Positions 26,579 to 35,058 of a DNA stretch of 64,000 bases are shown here, in pieces; the stretch's first letter is position 1, and every line of letters begins with the position of its first letter. The stretch comes from an uncultured Pontibacter sp. (GTDB lineage Bacteria > Bacteroidota > Bacteroidia > Cytophagales > Hymenobacteraceae): assembly GCF_947495565.1 (NCBI RefSeq), contig NZ_CANLZM010000001.1, positions 1 through 64,000 of the forward strand, written 5' to 3'. Made by a program: the position numbers and the translations under genes. The notes beneath the pieces were generated by a model that had not been told where the DNA came from, did not search any database, and saw only the letters and a program-made list of their open reading frames with translations.

Positions 26579-27181
26579 CTAATTCTTTACCAGGAAATCG
26601 GCAAAAGCGGAAGCTTTGACTGCTGGCCACTCAGGTTTCAGGATGCTATAATAGATGGTGTCGCGGCGGCGGCCGTCGTGCATCTGTGTGTGGCTGCGCA
26701 GAACGCCCTCTTCTGTGGCGCCAATTTTGAGCATAGCGCGGCGTGAGCGCTGGTTTAAGACATCTGTTTTTAACTCCACTCGCTCCATTCGCAGCATCTC
26801 AAAAGCATGCTGCAGCAGTAAAAACTTACAGTGCCGGTTAATGCCTGAGCCTCGAAACGCTTTGCTCAACCAGGTCCACCCAATCTCCAGGCGCTTGTCC
26901 GGTAATGAGATGTTGCCATAGCTCGTGCTGCCGGCCAACTGCCCGGTCGCCTTATCCACAATCATAAAAGTGTAGCGGGTGCCGGAGGCAAATCCTGTCT
27001 CCACTGTCTGCGCCCAGTTCTGTAGCTCCTGCGCATCACTGATTCGGGTGGGCATAAAGCGCCATATCTCCTCATCGTACACTATGCCTGGCAAGTTGTC
27101 AAGATCCAAAGGCTGGTAACGGCGTAGCAGCACACGGCTATCCTCAAGTATAATTTCGTATTTAAAGTCCATTAGAGGCAT
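26579..27181 (-). CDS. GNAT-family N-acetyltransferase (RimJ/RimL-like)
   Basis: The 200-residue protein resembles the RimJ/RimL type of GNAT enzymes: LRRYQPLDLDNLP near the start, LEIGWTWLSKAFRGSGIN with the acetyl-CoA binding segment, and MLRMERVELKTDVLNQRSRRAMLKIGATEEGVLR at the core. It would transfer an acetyl group from acetyl-CoA to an amine of a protein or small molecule. The start may be the inner Met at 27172. It is 45 bases upstream of the phosphatase gene on the same strand, so they may be co-transcribed. Confidence 0.85.
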   Translation of the reverse strand: MPLMDFKYEIILEDSRVLLRRYQPLDLDNLPGIVYDEEIWRFMPTRISDAQELQNWAQTVETGFASGTRYTFMIVDKATGQLAGSTSYGNISLPDKRLEIGWTWLSKAFRGSGINRHCKFLLLQHAFEMLRMERVELKTDVLNQRSRRAMLKIGATEEGVLRSHTQMHDGRRRDTIYYSILKPEWPAVKASAFADFLVKN

Positions 27182-27664
27182 CCAATTTATGCCGGTAAGT
27201 TAAGAGAAATCATACTTAATTTCAGCTAAATGAGCAGTGTGAAAAGTTTGGAGAGGAGGCAAGCTTTAATATAAAATTACGGTGATGGTATACAATGTAT
27301 GATGAAGTAAGCAGAGCCAGACTTAAAGAGAAACTTGTTATAAAAACGCTTTCTACATTCAACTAGGGCAGCTATAGTTTTCTCTTCCATAGTTTAAGTA
27401 CCTCCTTTATAAGTCATCATACATTTTATACCACAGCCAAAATTACAATCATGTCTGAGGCGCTGCCTTGTGCAGCGCACACCCGATTTTTTCTAGGATT
27501 TTATTGAGGTGTAGGCTTGATAATATAAGTTTAAACAATAATTAAATTGATTTTATATAGTCCTTAGGCAGCATCTACAACCCTGTTTAACTCTGCTACG
27601 TTGTAGCTAACAGTTTATTTAGAGTCTATTTTTTATAGCAGGAAAGCAAACTTTAGCCAACAAC
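27182..27664. other. Gene-free intergenic region
   Basis: I see no credible ORF. The region holds a 146-bp element with inverted ends (27287-27432) and a GC-rich stem GCGCTGC/GCAGCGC at 27461-27479. It separates the minus-strand acetyltransferase from the plus-strand sugar cluster and must include the cluster promoter. Confidence 0.5.
27287..27432. repeat. Putative MITE-like element with 19-base terminal inverted repeats
   Basis: GGTATACAATGTATGATGA (27287-27305) and the reverse complement of 27414-27432 agree at 18 of 19 positions. Weaker pairing continues inward around ACTTAAA. No ORF lies inside. No second copy was seen in this window, so its mobile nature is only a suggestion. Confidence 0.4.
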
Positions 27665-28369
27665 GTGCAGCATTTGAGAGGTAAAAAAGCGGTAGTAAGT
27701 GGAGGTGGGGCAGGCATAGGCAGAGCCATTGCGGAGCAGCTGACACAAAACCAGATAACCACTGCCATTGCAGACCTGCACTTTCCTGAGCAAGCACCCC
27801 ACAACGCCCTCCCCTACACCTGCGACGTGACTGATGCCACAGCCATAGATAATCTCTTTAGCCAGGTACAGCAGCAGCTAGGCACACCCGATATACTTGT
27901 TTGCAGCGCCGGACAAGGTATACATGAAAAACTTACGGAAGGAGACCCTGCTAAGTGGCAGCACGTCATCAACACAAACCTGATGGGCACCCTGCGCATG
28001 ATCAGGGCCTTTGTGCCTGGTATGGTAGAGGCCGGCCACGGTGATGTAGTATTGGTAACGTCTGTAGCGGCGGGGCAGGCGTACCCCTATGGAGGTGTTT
28101 ACGCGGCCACTAAAAGCGCCCTCCAAACAATAGCTGAAACGCTGCGGCAGGAAGTGCTGCCAACTATTCGCGTAACTGCTATAGCCCCTGGCGTAACAGA
28201 TACATCCTTTTTCGAAAACACCCTCTCTGCCTACCAGTCAGTGGAAAGCATTGGCTACGGGGCATTATCTGCCAGCCAGGTAGCCGACGCCGTATTGTAT
28301 GCCCTTCGGCAGCCGCCGGGAGTTTCCATCAATCACATAACACTTAGGCCCACAGCACAGGTTTTCTAG
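27665..28369 (+). CDS. Short-chain dehydrogenase/reductase
   Basis: The 234-residue protein has the classical SDR cofactor motif GGGAGIG (about 13-19), the CSAGQG segment, Ser in VTSVAAG and the catalytic YAATK with Tyr146 and Lys150. It is NAD(P)-dependent and acts on an unknown alcohol or ketone. The start is a GTG at 27665; a TTG at 27674 would also serve, and no ATG fits. It is the first plus-strand gene of the sugar cluster, 76 bases before the epimerase, so membership is plausible but not certain. Confidence 0.85.
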   Translation: MQHLRGKKAVVSGGGAGIGRAIAEQLTQNQITTAIADLHFPEQAPHNALPYTCDVTDATAIDNLFSQVQQQLGTPDILVCSAGQGIHEKLTEGDPAKWQHVINTNLMGTLRMIRAFVPGMVEAGHGDVVLVTSVAAGQAYPYGGVYAATKSALQTIAETLRQEVLPTIRVTAIAPGVTDTSFFENTLSAYQSVESIGYGALSASQVADAVLYALRQPPGVSINHITLRPTAQVF

Positions 28370-28445
28370 TGCCCGCCGAACAGTAATCGCCAATAACGAA
28401 GCACCATTAATTATATACATTCTAAACAATTAGCAACCCTCAACT

Positions 28446-29564
28446 ATGAAAAACAAAGTACTGATAACCGGAGGAGCCGGGTTTATAGGTTCTCACCTGG
28501 CAGATGAGCTGCTGCAGCAGGGCTATGACGTAAGAGCGCTGGACAACCTGAGTGAGCAGGTGCATGGCAAAGATTGCAAACGGCCGGAGTATCTGCACGG
28601 GGATGTGGAGTTAATGGTAGGCGACGTGCGCAACCCCGAGGATGTGGCCCGTGCGCTGGAGGGTGTGGATTATGTGTTTCATTTCGCGGCCATGGTGGGC
28701 GTGGGGCAGAGCATGTATGAGCTTAGGGAGTACACAGATGTAAATAACATAGGCACTACTGTACTGCTGGAAGCCCTGATTAAAAACCCGGTAAAGAAAC
28801 TGGTGGTGGCCAGCAGCATGAGCATCTACGGCGAAGGCATGTATAAAAACGCTGCCGGAGAGATAACCACAGCGCAGGAGCGCCCACTGGAGCAGCTTAA
28901 AGCCGCCGACTGGGAACTGTACAGTGAGCAGGGCGAGCAGCTGCAGCCAATCCCTACCCCTGAGGCCAAAACACCATCGCTTTCGTCGGTTTACGCGCTT
29001 AGCAAGTATGACCAGGAGCGCCTTTGCCTGATGGTAGGCCGCGCCTATAATATCCCAACGGTAGCCATGCGCTTCTTTAATGTGTACGGTACGCGCCAGG
29101 CGCTTTCCAATCCTTACACGGGGGTACTGGCCATTTTCGCATCCCGGTTACTCAATAATAACTCCCCAATGATTTTTGAGGACGGATATCAGCAACGTGA
29201 TTTTGTGCATGTGCGCGATGTGGCATTGGCCTGCCGTCTGGCCATGGAGAAAGACGAAGCCACAGGCAAAGTATTTAACGTAGGCAGCGGCAACAATTAT
29301 ACCATCCGTGAGATTGGCGAACGTTTGGCCACCGTGATGGGCAAAACCGAGCTGAAGCCGGAGATAACAGGTAAGTATAGAGTTGGGGATATCCGCCACT
29401 GCTATGCTGATATATCGCTGGCGAAAGAGGTGTTAGGTTTTTACCCGCAGGTAGAGTTTAACGCCGGCCTGGAGGAACTGGCCAACTGGCTGGAAGGGCA
29501 GATCGCCTACGACCGTGTAAACGAGGCAAGCGCCGAACTAGCCGCCCGCGGCCTAACAGTATAG
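28446..29564 (+). CDS. NAD-dependent NDP-sugar epimerase/dehydratase
   Basis: The 372-residue extended SDR has the Rossmann motif GGAGFIGSH (about 8-16), the SSMSIYGEG segment and the catalytic YALSK. The C-terminal part (FNVYGTRQ, QQRDFVHVRDVA, FNVGSGNNYTIREI) is typical of nucleotide-sugar epimerases. It has a roughly 40-residue insertion between the SIYGEG and YALSK segments, as in dTDP-rhamnose 4-epimerase-like enzymes, though without their cysteines. It probably reshapes a nucleotide sugar for the downstream glycosyltransferases. The gap to the next gene is 31 bases. Confidence 0.88.
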   Translation: MKNKVLITGGAGFIGSHLADELLQQGYDVRALDNLSEQVHGKDCKRPEYLHGDVELMVGDVRNPEDVARALEGVDYVFHFAAMVGVGQSMYELREYTDVNNIGTTVLLEALIKNPVKKLVVASSMSIYGEGMYKNAAGEITTAQERPLEQLKAADWELYSEQGEQLQPIPTPEAKTPSLSSVYALSKYDQERLCLMVGRAYNIPTVAMRFFNVYGTRQALSNPYTGVLAIFASRLLNNNSPMIFEDGYQQRDFVHVRDVALACRLAMEKDEATGKVFNVGSGNNYTIREIGERLATVMGKTELKPEITGKYRVGDIRHCYADISLAKEVLGFYPQVEFNAGLEELANWLEGQIAYDRVNEASAELAARGLTV

Positions 29565-29595
29565 CTCCCGATCAATTAAAGAATTCGACATCAAG

Positions 29596-31659
29596 ATGAT
29601 AACAGATAAACAAACTACAAGCAACACACCTGCTATGCCGGTGGTGGGCCTGGTGGAATGGTTCAGACCCGGAGAGTATGAGCATGTGCAGGAAACACTG
29701 GCAAGCCTGAAGGAACTGCGCGTAACCGAGCTGCGCACCGGCGTATCGTGGGCAGATTACTATACACCCGGCGGCCAAGACTGGTACGATTGGCTGATAC
29801 CTACACTGGCCAAAGAGGTAAACATACTTCCTTGCTTTTTGTACACGCCACCAAGTATAGGCGAAAAGCCGCGCACCTCTTCCCCGCCTAAAGACAGAAA
29901 GGCTTATGCCGATTTTCTGGATGTTTTCATTGCCAAGCACGGGGAGCATTTTGAGTGGGTGGAGCTGTGGAACGAGCCGAACAACATGATTGAGTATGAC
30001 TTTACTCAAGACTACGGCTGGCACAAGTTTGCAGAAATGATAGGCGGCGCAGCCTACTGGTGCAAACAGCTAGGCAAGAAAACGCTGCTCGGCGGCATGA
30101 GCCCCATCGACCCGAACTGGCTGCAGACAATGTATGACCGTGGGGTGATGCAGTACATCGATGCCGTGGGTATACACGGTTTCCCGTATGTGTTCGACCA
30201 GATGTGGGACGGTTGGGAAGATAACACACAGGCGGTACGCAAAGTAATGGAGCGCAACAACTGCAATGCCGAGCTATGGATAACCGAGGTAGGCTTTTCT
30301 ACCTGGCAGCACGATGAGTTTAAGCAGCTGGAGGAGTTTAAAAAAGTACTGCTGGCCGATGCCACTCGTGTGTATTGGTACGCTGTAAAAGACCTGGATA
30401 CAAACCTGCCGACTGTCGGCGGTTTTCACCTGGATGACCGGGAATACTATTTTGGGTTGAAACGAAGCGACGGCACCAGTAAGCTGCTGTACAGGCTCTG
30501 GGCCCGCCACGGCATCGAGAAGCTGAGTGAACTGGAATATGTGAAGCGTTCCCTGAACGACAGCACGGAACCTTATACTTTAATTACAGGCGGAGCGGGT
30601 TTTGTAGGCACCAACCTGGCCAAGCGCCTGCTGGAGCAGGGCAAGCGCGTACTGGTGTTCGATAGCCTGAGCCGGGACGGGGTGGAGCAGAACCTGCAGT
30701 GGCTGCACGACACCTACGGCGACAAGCTGGAAGTATACGTAGGTGACATCCGTGACCTGCAGGCGGTGCGCAAAGTAATGAAACACTCAGAGCAGGTTTT
30801 CCACTTTGCGGCGCAGGTGGCTGTAACAACCTCTCTACATCTTCCTATCAACGATTTTGAGATAAACGCCCGTGGCATCATTAACCTGCTGGAGGCGATC
30901 CGGGAGCAGGACAACCCGCCGCCGCTGGTGTTCACGTCTACTAACAAAGTATACGGTGGCCTCGAGGACATGGAGTTTATCTCGAACGGTTCGCGCTATT
31001 ATCCTGCAGATGAGCGCATCAAGAAGTATGGCATTTCTGAAAAGCGCCACCTTGATTTCCACAGTCCTTACGGCTGCTCCAAAGGCGCCGCCGACCAATA
31101 TGTGATTGACTACGCCCGTACCTATAACCTGCCGATGACGGTGTTCCGGATGAGCTGTATCTACGGCCCGCACCAGTACGGCAACGAGGACCAGGGGTGG
31201 GTGGCGCACTTTGCCATCAAAGCCATAGAAGATAATCCTGTAAACATTTACGGCGACGGCAAGCAGGTGCGCGATGTGCTTTTTGTGGAAGACCTGGTGG
31301 ATGCTTTTCTGCTGGCGCAAGAGCATATGGAGCAGATAACCGGACAAGCCTTTAACATTGGCGGCGGCCCTGAAAACACTGTAAGCCTGCTGGAGCTGCT
31401 CAAAACCATCAGCAAGTATAAAGGCAAGGAAATTCCGCTCCATTTCGGCGACTGGCGCCCAGGCGACCAGCACTATTATGTATCAGACACGCGCAAATTT
31501 CAGGAGGCCACCGGCTGGTACCCGCAACACAATGTGCAGGAAGGCGTAGCCAAGCTGTACCAGTGGCTGTGCCTGAACCGGGGTTTTAAAGTGCCTATGT
31601 CGCTGTCATCAGTGTTAGAAAAAGAAGAAGAACCTATTAAAAAAGCAGCAGTAGCCTAA
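29596..31659 (+). CDS. Fusion: glycoside-hydrolase-like domain + CDP-paratose-2-epimerase-like domain
   Basis: Residues about 1-320 of this 687-residue protein form a TIM-barrel glycoside-hydrolase-like domain: LWNEPNN near 124-130 (acid/base Glu) and WITEVGF near 230 (nucleophile Glu), as in clan GH-A enzymes such as GH39. From about 326 an extended SDR begins with ITGGAGFVGTNLA, then FTSTNKVYGG, SPYGCSKGAADQYV (Tyr and Lys catalytic) and CIYGPHQYGNEDQGWV, which strongly resembles CDP-paratose 2-epimerases. There is no signal peptide, so the hydrolase part is cytoplasmic. It may act on a glycosylated intermediate of the pathway rather than on an external polymer. Only three bases separate it from the dehydrogenase gene. 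Confidence 0.85.
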   Translation: MITDKQTTSNTPAMPVVGLVEWFRPGEYEHVQETLASLKELRVTELRTGVSWADYYTPGGQDWYDWLIPTLAKEVNILPCFLYTPPSIGEKPRTSSPPKDRKAYADFLDVFIAKHGEHFEWVELWNEPNNMIEYDFTQDYGWHKFAEMIGGAAYWCKQLGKKTLLGGMSPIDPNWLQTMYDRGVMQYIDAVGIHGFPYVFDQMWDGWEDNTQAVRKVMERNNCNAELWITEVGFSTWQHDEFKQLEEFKKVLLADATRVYWYAVKDLDTNLPTVGGFHLDDREYYFGLKRSDGTSKLLYRLWARHGIEKLSELEYVKRSLNDSTEPYTLITGGAGFVGTNLAKRLLEQGKRVLVFDSLSRDGVEQNLQWLHDTYGDKLEVYVGDIRDLQAVRKVMKHSEQVFHFAAQVAVTTSLHLPINDFEINARGIINLLEAIREQDNPPPLVFTSTNKVYGGLEDMEFISNGSRYYPADERIKKYGISEKRHLDFHSPYGCSKGAADQYVIDYARTYNLPMTVFRMSCIYGPHQYGNEDQGWVAHFAIKAIEDNPVNIYGDGKQVRDVLFVEDLVDAFLLAQEHMEQITGQAFNIGGGPENTVSLLELLKTISKYKGKEIPLHFGDWRPGDQHYYVSDTRKFQEATGWYPQHNVQEGVAKLYQWLCLNRGFKVPMSLSSVLEKEEEPIKKAAVA

Positions 31660-31662
31660 GCC

Positions 31663-32673
31663 ATGCAAGACACGCTTACAAAAGACAAGCAAACCGTAGC
31701 CAACACCCAGGCCGCAACCATGAAAGCAGCCGTCATATCGGCACCTAAAAGTATAACTGTACAGCAAGCCACCTTGCCCGAGCCAAAAGCCGGGCAGGTG
31801 CGCATCCGGCTGCAGGGCTGCGGCCTTTGCGCCTCCAACATTCCTGTATGGGAAGGGCGCGAATGGTTTAACTACCCCGTCGAAGCCGGGAACCCGGGCC
31901 ATGAGGGCTGGGGAATAGTTGATGCGCTGGGTGAGGGTGTGGCAGAATTGCAAATCGGTGATCGGGTGGCTGCCCTGTCTTACAACGCTTATGCGGAATA
32001 TGATTTAGCTGATGCCGACAAGGTGGTAAAGCTGCCGGAGAGCCTTGCGGGTAAGCCGTTTCCGGGGGAGCCACTGGGCTGCGCCATGAATATCTTTAAG
32101 AGAAGCGACATACAGGCGGGGCAGACAGTGGCCATACTGGGCATCGGTTTCCTGGGGGCGCTGCTGGTGCAGCTAGCTAAACATGCTGGTGCCAAGGTTA
32201 TTGCCGTATCGCAGCGGGAGTTCTCTTTGGAGGTGGCGAAAGAGTGCGGCGCAGATGAGATCATTAAAATGGATGATCATTATAAAATTATAGAAAAAGT
32301 TAAGGAACTAACAAACGGAAACTTCTGTGAGCGCGTAATAGAGTGCACCGGAAAGGAGTGGCCGCTCAACCTGGCAGGCGAACTAACTGCAGAGCGCGGT
32401 AGGCTGATCATTGCCGGCTTCCATCAGGACGGGATGCGTCAGGTAAATATCCAACTTTGGAACTGGCGTGGCCTAGATGTCATCAATGCGCATGAGCGCG
32501 ATCCAAAAGAATACATGAATGGTATAAAAGCCGCAGTAGAGGCTGTAGAGAATGGCAGCATGAACCCCGATAAGCTCTACACGCACAGCTATACTTTAGA
32601 TAACATTGCTAATGCATTTGATAACCTTACAAACCGCCCCGACGGTTTTGTGAAAGCCCTGATAACCTTCTGA
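31663..32673 (+). CDS. MDR-superfamily (zinc alcohol dehydrogenase-like) oxidoreductase
   Basis: The 336-residue protein has the catalytic-zinc region CGLCASN with Cys56, where the usual Asp is Asn59, and GNPGHEGWG with His80-Glu81. The Rossmann motif is in AILGIGFLGALLVQLAKHAGA. The four-cysteine structural zinc loop is missing. The start may be the inner Met20 (MKAAVISAP). It lies between the epimerase fusion (3-base gap) and the Gfo/Idh gene (2-base gap). It probably oxidises or reduces a sugar hydroxyl in the same pathway. Confidence 0.87.
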   Translation: MQDTLTKDKQTVANTQAATMKAAVISAPKSITVQQATLPEPKAGQVRIRLQGCGLCASNIPVWEGREWFNYPVEAGNPGHEGWGIVDALGEGVAELQIGDRVAALSYNAYAEYDLADADKVVKLPESLAGKPFPGEPLGCAMNIFKRSDIQAGQTVAILGIGFLGALLVQLAKHAGAKVIAVSQREFSLEVAKECGADEIIKMDDHYKIIEKVKELTNGNFCERVIECTGKEWPLNLAGELTAERGRLIIAGFHQDGMRQVNIQLWNWRGLDVINAHERDPKEYMNGIKAAVEAVENGSMNPDKLYTHSYTLDNIANAFDNLTNRPDGFVKALITF

Positions 32674-32675
32674 AT

Positions 32676-33725
32676 ATGACGGAAACTATACTTGACAAAG
32701 CGGAAGCTTTTTCAGCATCTTCTTCTAAATCCTCCGGTGCAAAACCTAAACTTGGCTTTTTGGGTGTGGGATGGATCGGCCGCAACCGGATGGAGGTAAT
32801 TGCAAAGCATAAGGCCGCAGAGGTTGTTTACATTTCTGATACAGCAATACAAAACGCTGAAGAAGCCTTAAAAAGCGCTCCCGAAGCAAAGCAGGTTTCT
32901 TCGCTGGAGGCAATGCTGCACCAGCCCGGAGTAGACGGTATAGTGATCGCTACGCCAAGCGCTTTTCATGCCGAACAGAGTTCGCTGGCACTAGAGGCTG
33001 GCAAAACAGTATTTTGCCAAAAGCCTTTGGGCCGAAACGTGGAGGAGACAAAGCGTGTGGTAGAGGCCGCCCGCAATAACAACAAACTTTTGGGAGTAGA
33101 CCTGTCGTACCGCTACACCAAAGCCATGAAGGAAGTATATAAGGTAGTGCAGAGCGGGGAGTTAGGGCAGATTTACGCCATTGAGCTGGTGTTCCACAAT
33201 GCCTATGGCCCAGACAAAGCCTGGTTTTATGAGCCAAAGCTATCGGGTGGCGGCTGCGTAATAGACCTGGGCGTGCACCTGGTAGACCTTGCGCTGTGGA
33301 GTATGAATTTTCCGAAAGTAAAGAAAGTACAAAGCCACCTTTACGCTAAAGGTAAACCTATAAGTATGGCTGAGGGCAAGGTAGAGGACTATGCATCGGC
33401 CAATATTGAGCTGGAGGGCAATACCCACATGCAGTTAAGCTGCTCCTGGAATCTGCCAGCCGGTCAGGAGGCTATTATCAGCGCCACTTTCTACGGCATA
33501 AACGGTGGTATTGCCTTCAAAAACATAAACGGATCTTTTTACGACTTTGTGGCAGAACGCTACTACGGCACCAAAACCGAGCAGCTTTGCACCCCTCCCG
33601 ACGATTGGATGGGACGTGCCGGTGTGGCCTGGGCAGAGCGCGTGGCCAACGGAGAAGGCTTTAGCGAAGAGGCCGAAGAGTTTGTGAAAGTAGCAGAGGT
33701 ATTAGATAAAATTTACGGAAGATAA
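32676..33725 (+). CDS. Gfo/Idh/MocA-family sugar oxidoreductase
   Basis: The 349-residue protein has an N-terminal Rossmann fold (GFLGVGWIGRNRMEVI), the QKPLGRN segment equivalent to the family EKP motif with the catalytic Lys, and the C-terminal substrate domain (GGGCVIDLGVHLVDLALW). By family it oxidises or reduces a sugar or inositol, free or nucleotide-linked. The two-base gap upstream and five-base gap downstream make co-transcription almost certain. Confidence 0.9.
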   Translation: MTETILDKAEAFSASSSKSSGAKPKLGFLGVGWIGRNRMEVIAKHKAAEVVYISDTAIQNAEEALKSAPEAKQVSSLEAMLHQPGVDGIVIATPSAFHAEQSSLALEAGKTVFCQKPLGRNVEETKRVVEAARNNNKLLGVDLSYRYTKAMKEVYKVVQSGELGQIYAIELVFHNAYGPDKAWFYEPKLSGGGCVIDLGVHLVDLALWSMNFPKVKKVQSHLYAKGKPISMAEGKVEDYASANIELEGNTHMQLSCSWNLPAGQEAIISATFYGINGGIAFKNINGSFYDFVAERYYGTKTEQLCTPPDDWMGRAGVAWAERVANGEGFSEEAEEFVKVAEVLDKIYGR

Positions 33726-33730
33726 GAATT

Positions 33731-34831
33731 ATGGAAGCACATCATCCCTCAAAGATTTTGATGACTGCAGATACCGTTGGCGGTGTCTGGACGTACGCGT
33801 TGGAGCTGATCAGAGGACTGGCACCTTTTAAAACGCAGGTGGCACTGGCCACCATGGGCGGGCCACTTTCTGAGGAGCAGCGGAGGCAGGCCAGCGACAT
33901 CGACAACCTGACCCTTTACGAAAGTGAGTATAAACTGGAGTGGATGGAGAACCCGTGGGAGGATGTAAAGCAGGCCGGACAGTGGCTGCTGAAGCTTAAA
34001 GACGAGGTACAGCCCGACCTGGTGCATCTGAACAGCATGGTGCACGGCGCCCTGGATTTCGGGGTGCCTACTGTGGTGGTGGTACACTCTTGCGTTATGT
34101 CTTGGTGGAAAGCCGTGAAAGATGAGGACGCTCCTAAGGAATGGGACAAGTACAGAGACATGGTAACCAGAGGGCTGCAAAACGCAAGCATGGTTATCGC
34201 TCCCACACAAGCCATGCTGCACCAGGCAGAGGCGCTGTACGGCCCGTTCCAGAACAGCTCGGTTATATACAATGGCCGTGGGCAGCACACATTCCAGTTT
34301 GGTAAAAAAGAGCCTTTTGTGTTTAGCATGGGCCGCGTATGGGATGAAGCCAAAAACATATCAACGCTTGCGCACATTGCCTCCGATCTGCAGTGGCCTG
34401 TCTACATCGCCGGCGATGCCCGGCACCCTGCCACCGGCAAGGAGGTGCAGCTGGAAAATGTGCATTTCCTGGGCCAGCTTACTGAAAAGGAAGTATCAGA
34501 CTGGTTGTCCAGGGCATCTATCTATGCCTTGCCAGCCAAGTATGAGCCATTCGGTTTAACGGTTTTGGAAGCGGCTATGTCGGGTTGCGCACTGGTTGTG
34601 GGCAAAACAGACAGCCAGGCCGAAATTTGGGGTAATGCCGCCAAGTACGTAAACCCAAATGATGCTGATGAGCTGCGCGATACGATCAATCATCTTATCG
34701 AGGATGAGTTTGGCCGCAATATTATGGCCTGCCGTGCCGTAAAACGCTCTCATGGCTACACCGCCGACCCAATGGGCCAGGACTATGACCACGTTTACCG
34801 GCAGTTGCTAAAGCAGCCGGTCACAGTTTAG
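33731..34831 (+). CDS. GT4-family glycosyltransferase (GT-B fold)
   Basis: The 366-residue protein has the N-terminal TADTVGGVWTYALELIRGL loop and the C-terminal EPFGLTVLEAAMSG motif with the donor-binding Glu residues of GT4 retaining transferases. There is no signal or membrane segment. It would transfer a nucleotide sugar to an acceptor on the cytoplasmic side. The next 227 bases (34832-35058) contain no credible gene; short near-repeats of GATTGCTGATT and CAGCAATCAGC can pair there. Confidence 0.9.
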   Translation: MEAHHPSKILMTADTVGGVWTYALELIRGLAPFKTQVALATMGGPLSEEQRRQASDIDNLTLYESEYKLEWMENPWEDVKQAGQWLLKLKDEVQPDLVHLNSMVHGALDFGVPTVVVVHSCVMSWWKAVKDEDAPKEWDKYRDMVTRGLQNASMVIAPTQAMLHQAEALYGPFQNSSVIYNGRGQHTFQFGKKEPFVFSMGRVWDEAKNISTLAHIASDLQWPVYIAGDARHPATGKEVQLENVHFLGQLTEKEVSDWLSRASIYALPAKYEPFGLTVLEAAMSGCALVVGKTDSQAEIWGNAAKYVNPNDADELRDTINHLIEDEFGRNIMACRAVKRSHGYTADPMGQDYDHVYRQLLKQPVTV

Positions 34832-35058
34832 TTTGATTGCTGATTGTTAGTTGCTGGTTGTTCTCCTGATAGAACGATGAAACAGCTTAACATTCAGCAA
34901 TCAGCATTTCCGGCATTGTTGCGTGTTTTCACCAACAACTTGCATGGCTGTAAGAAGAAGCAGCTACAATTAAATTTTGCAGCGTTTGTTGGTTATAGGC
35001 ATACAACGGCAGAGGCTATAAACTCGCGCAACTCTATCAACTCAGAACTAACAACCAC

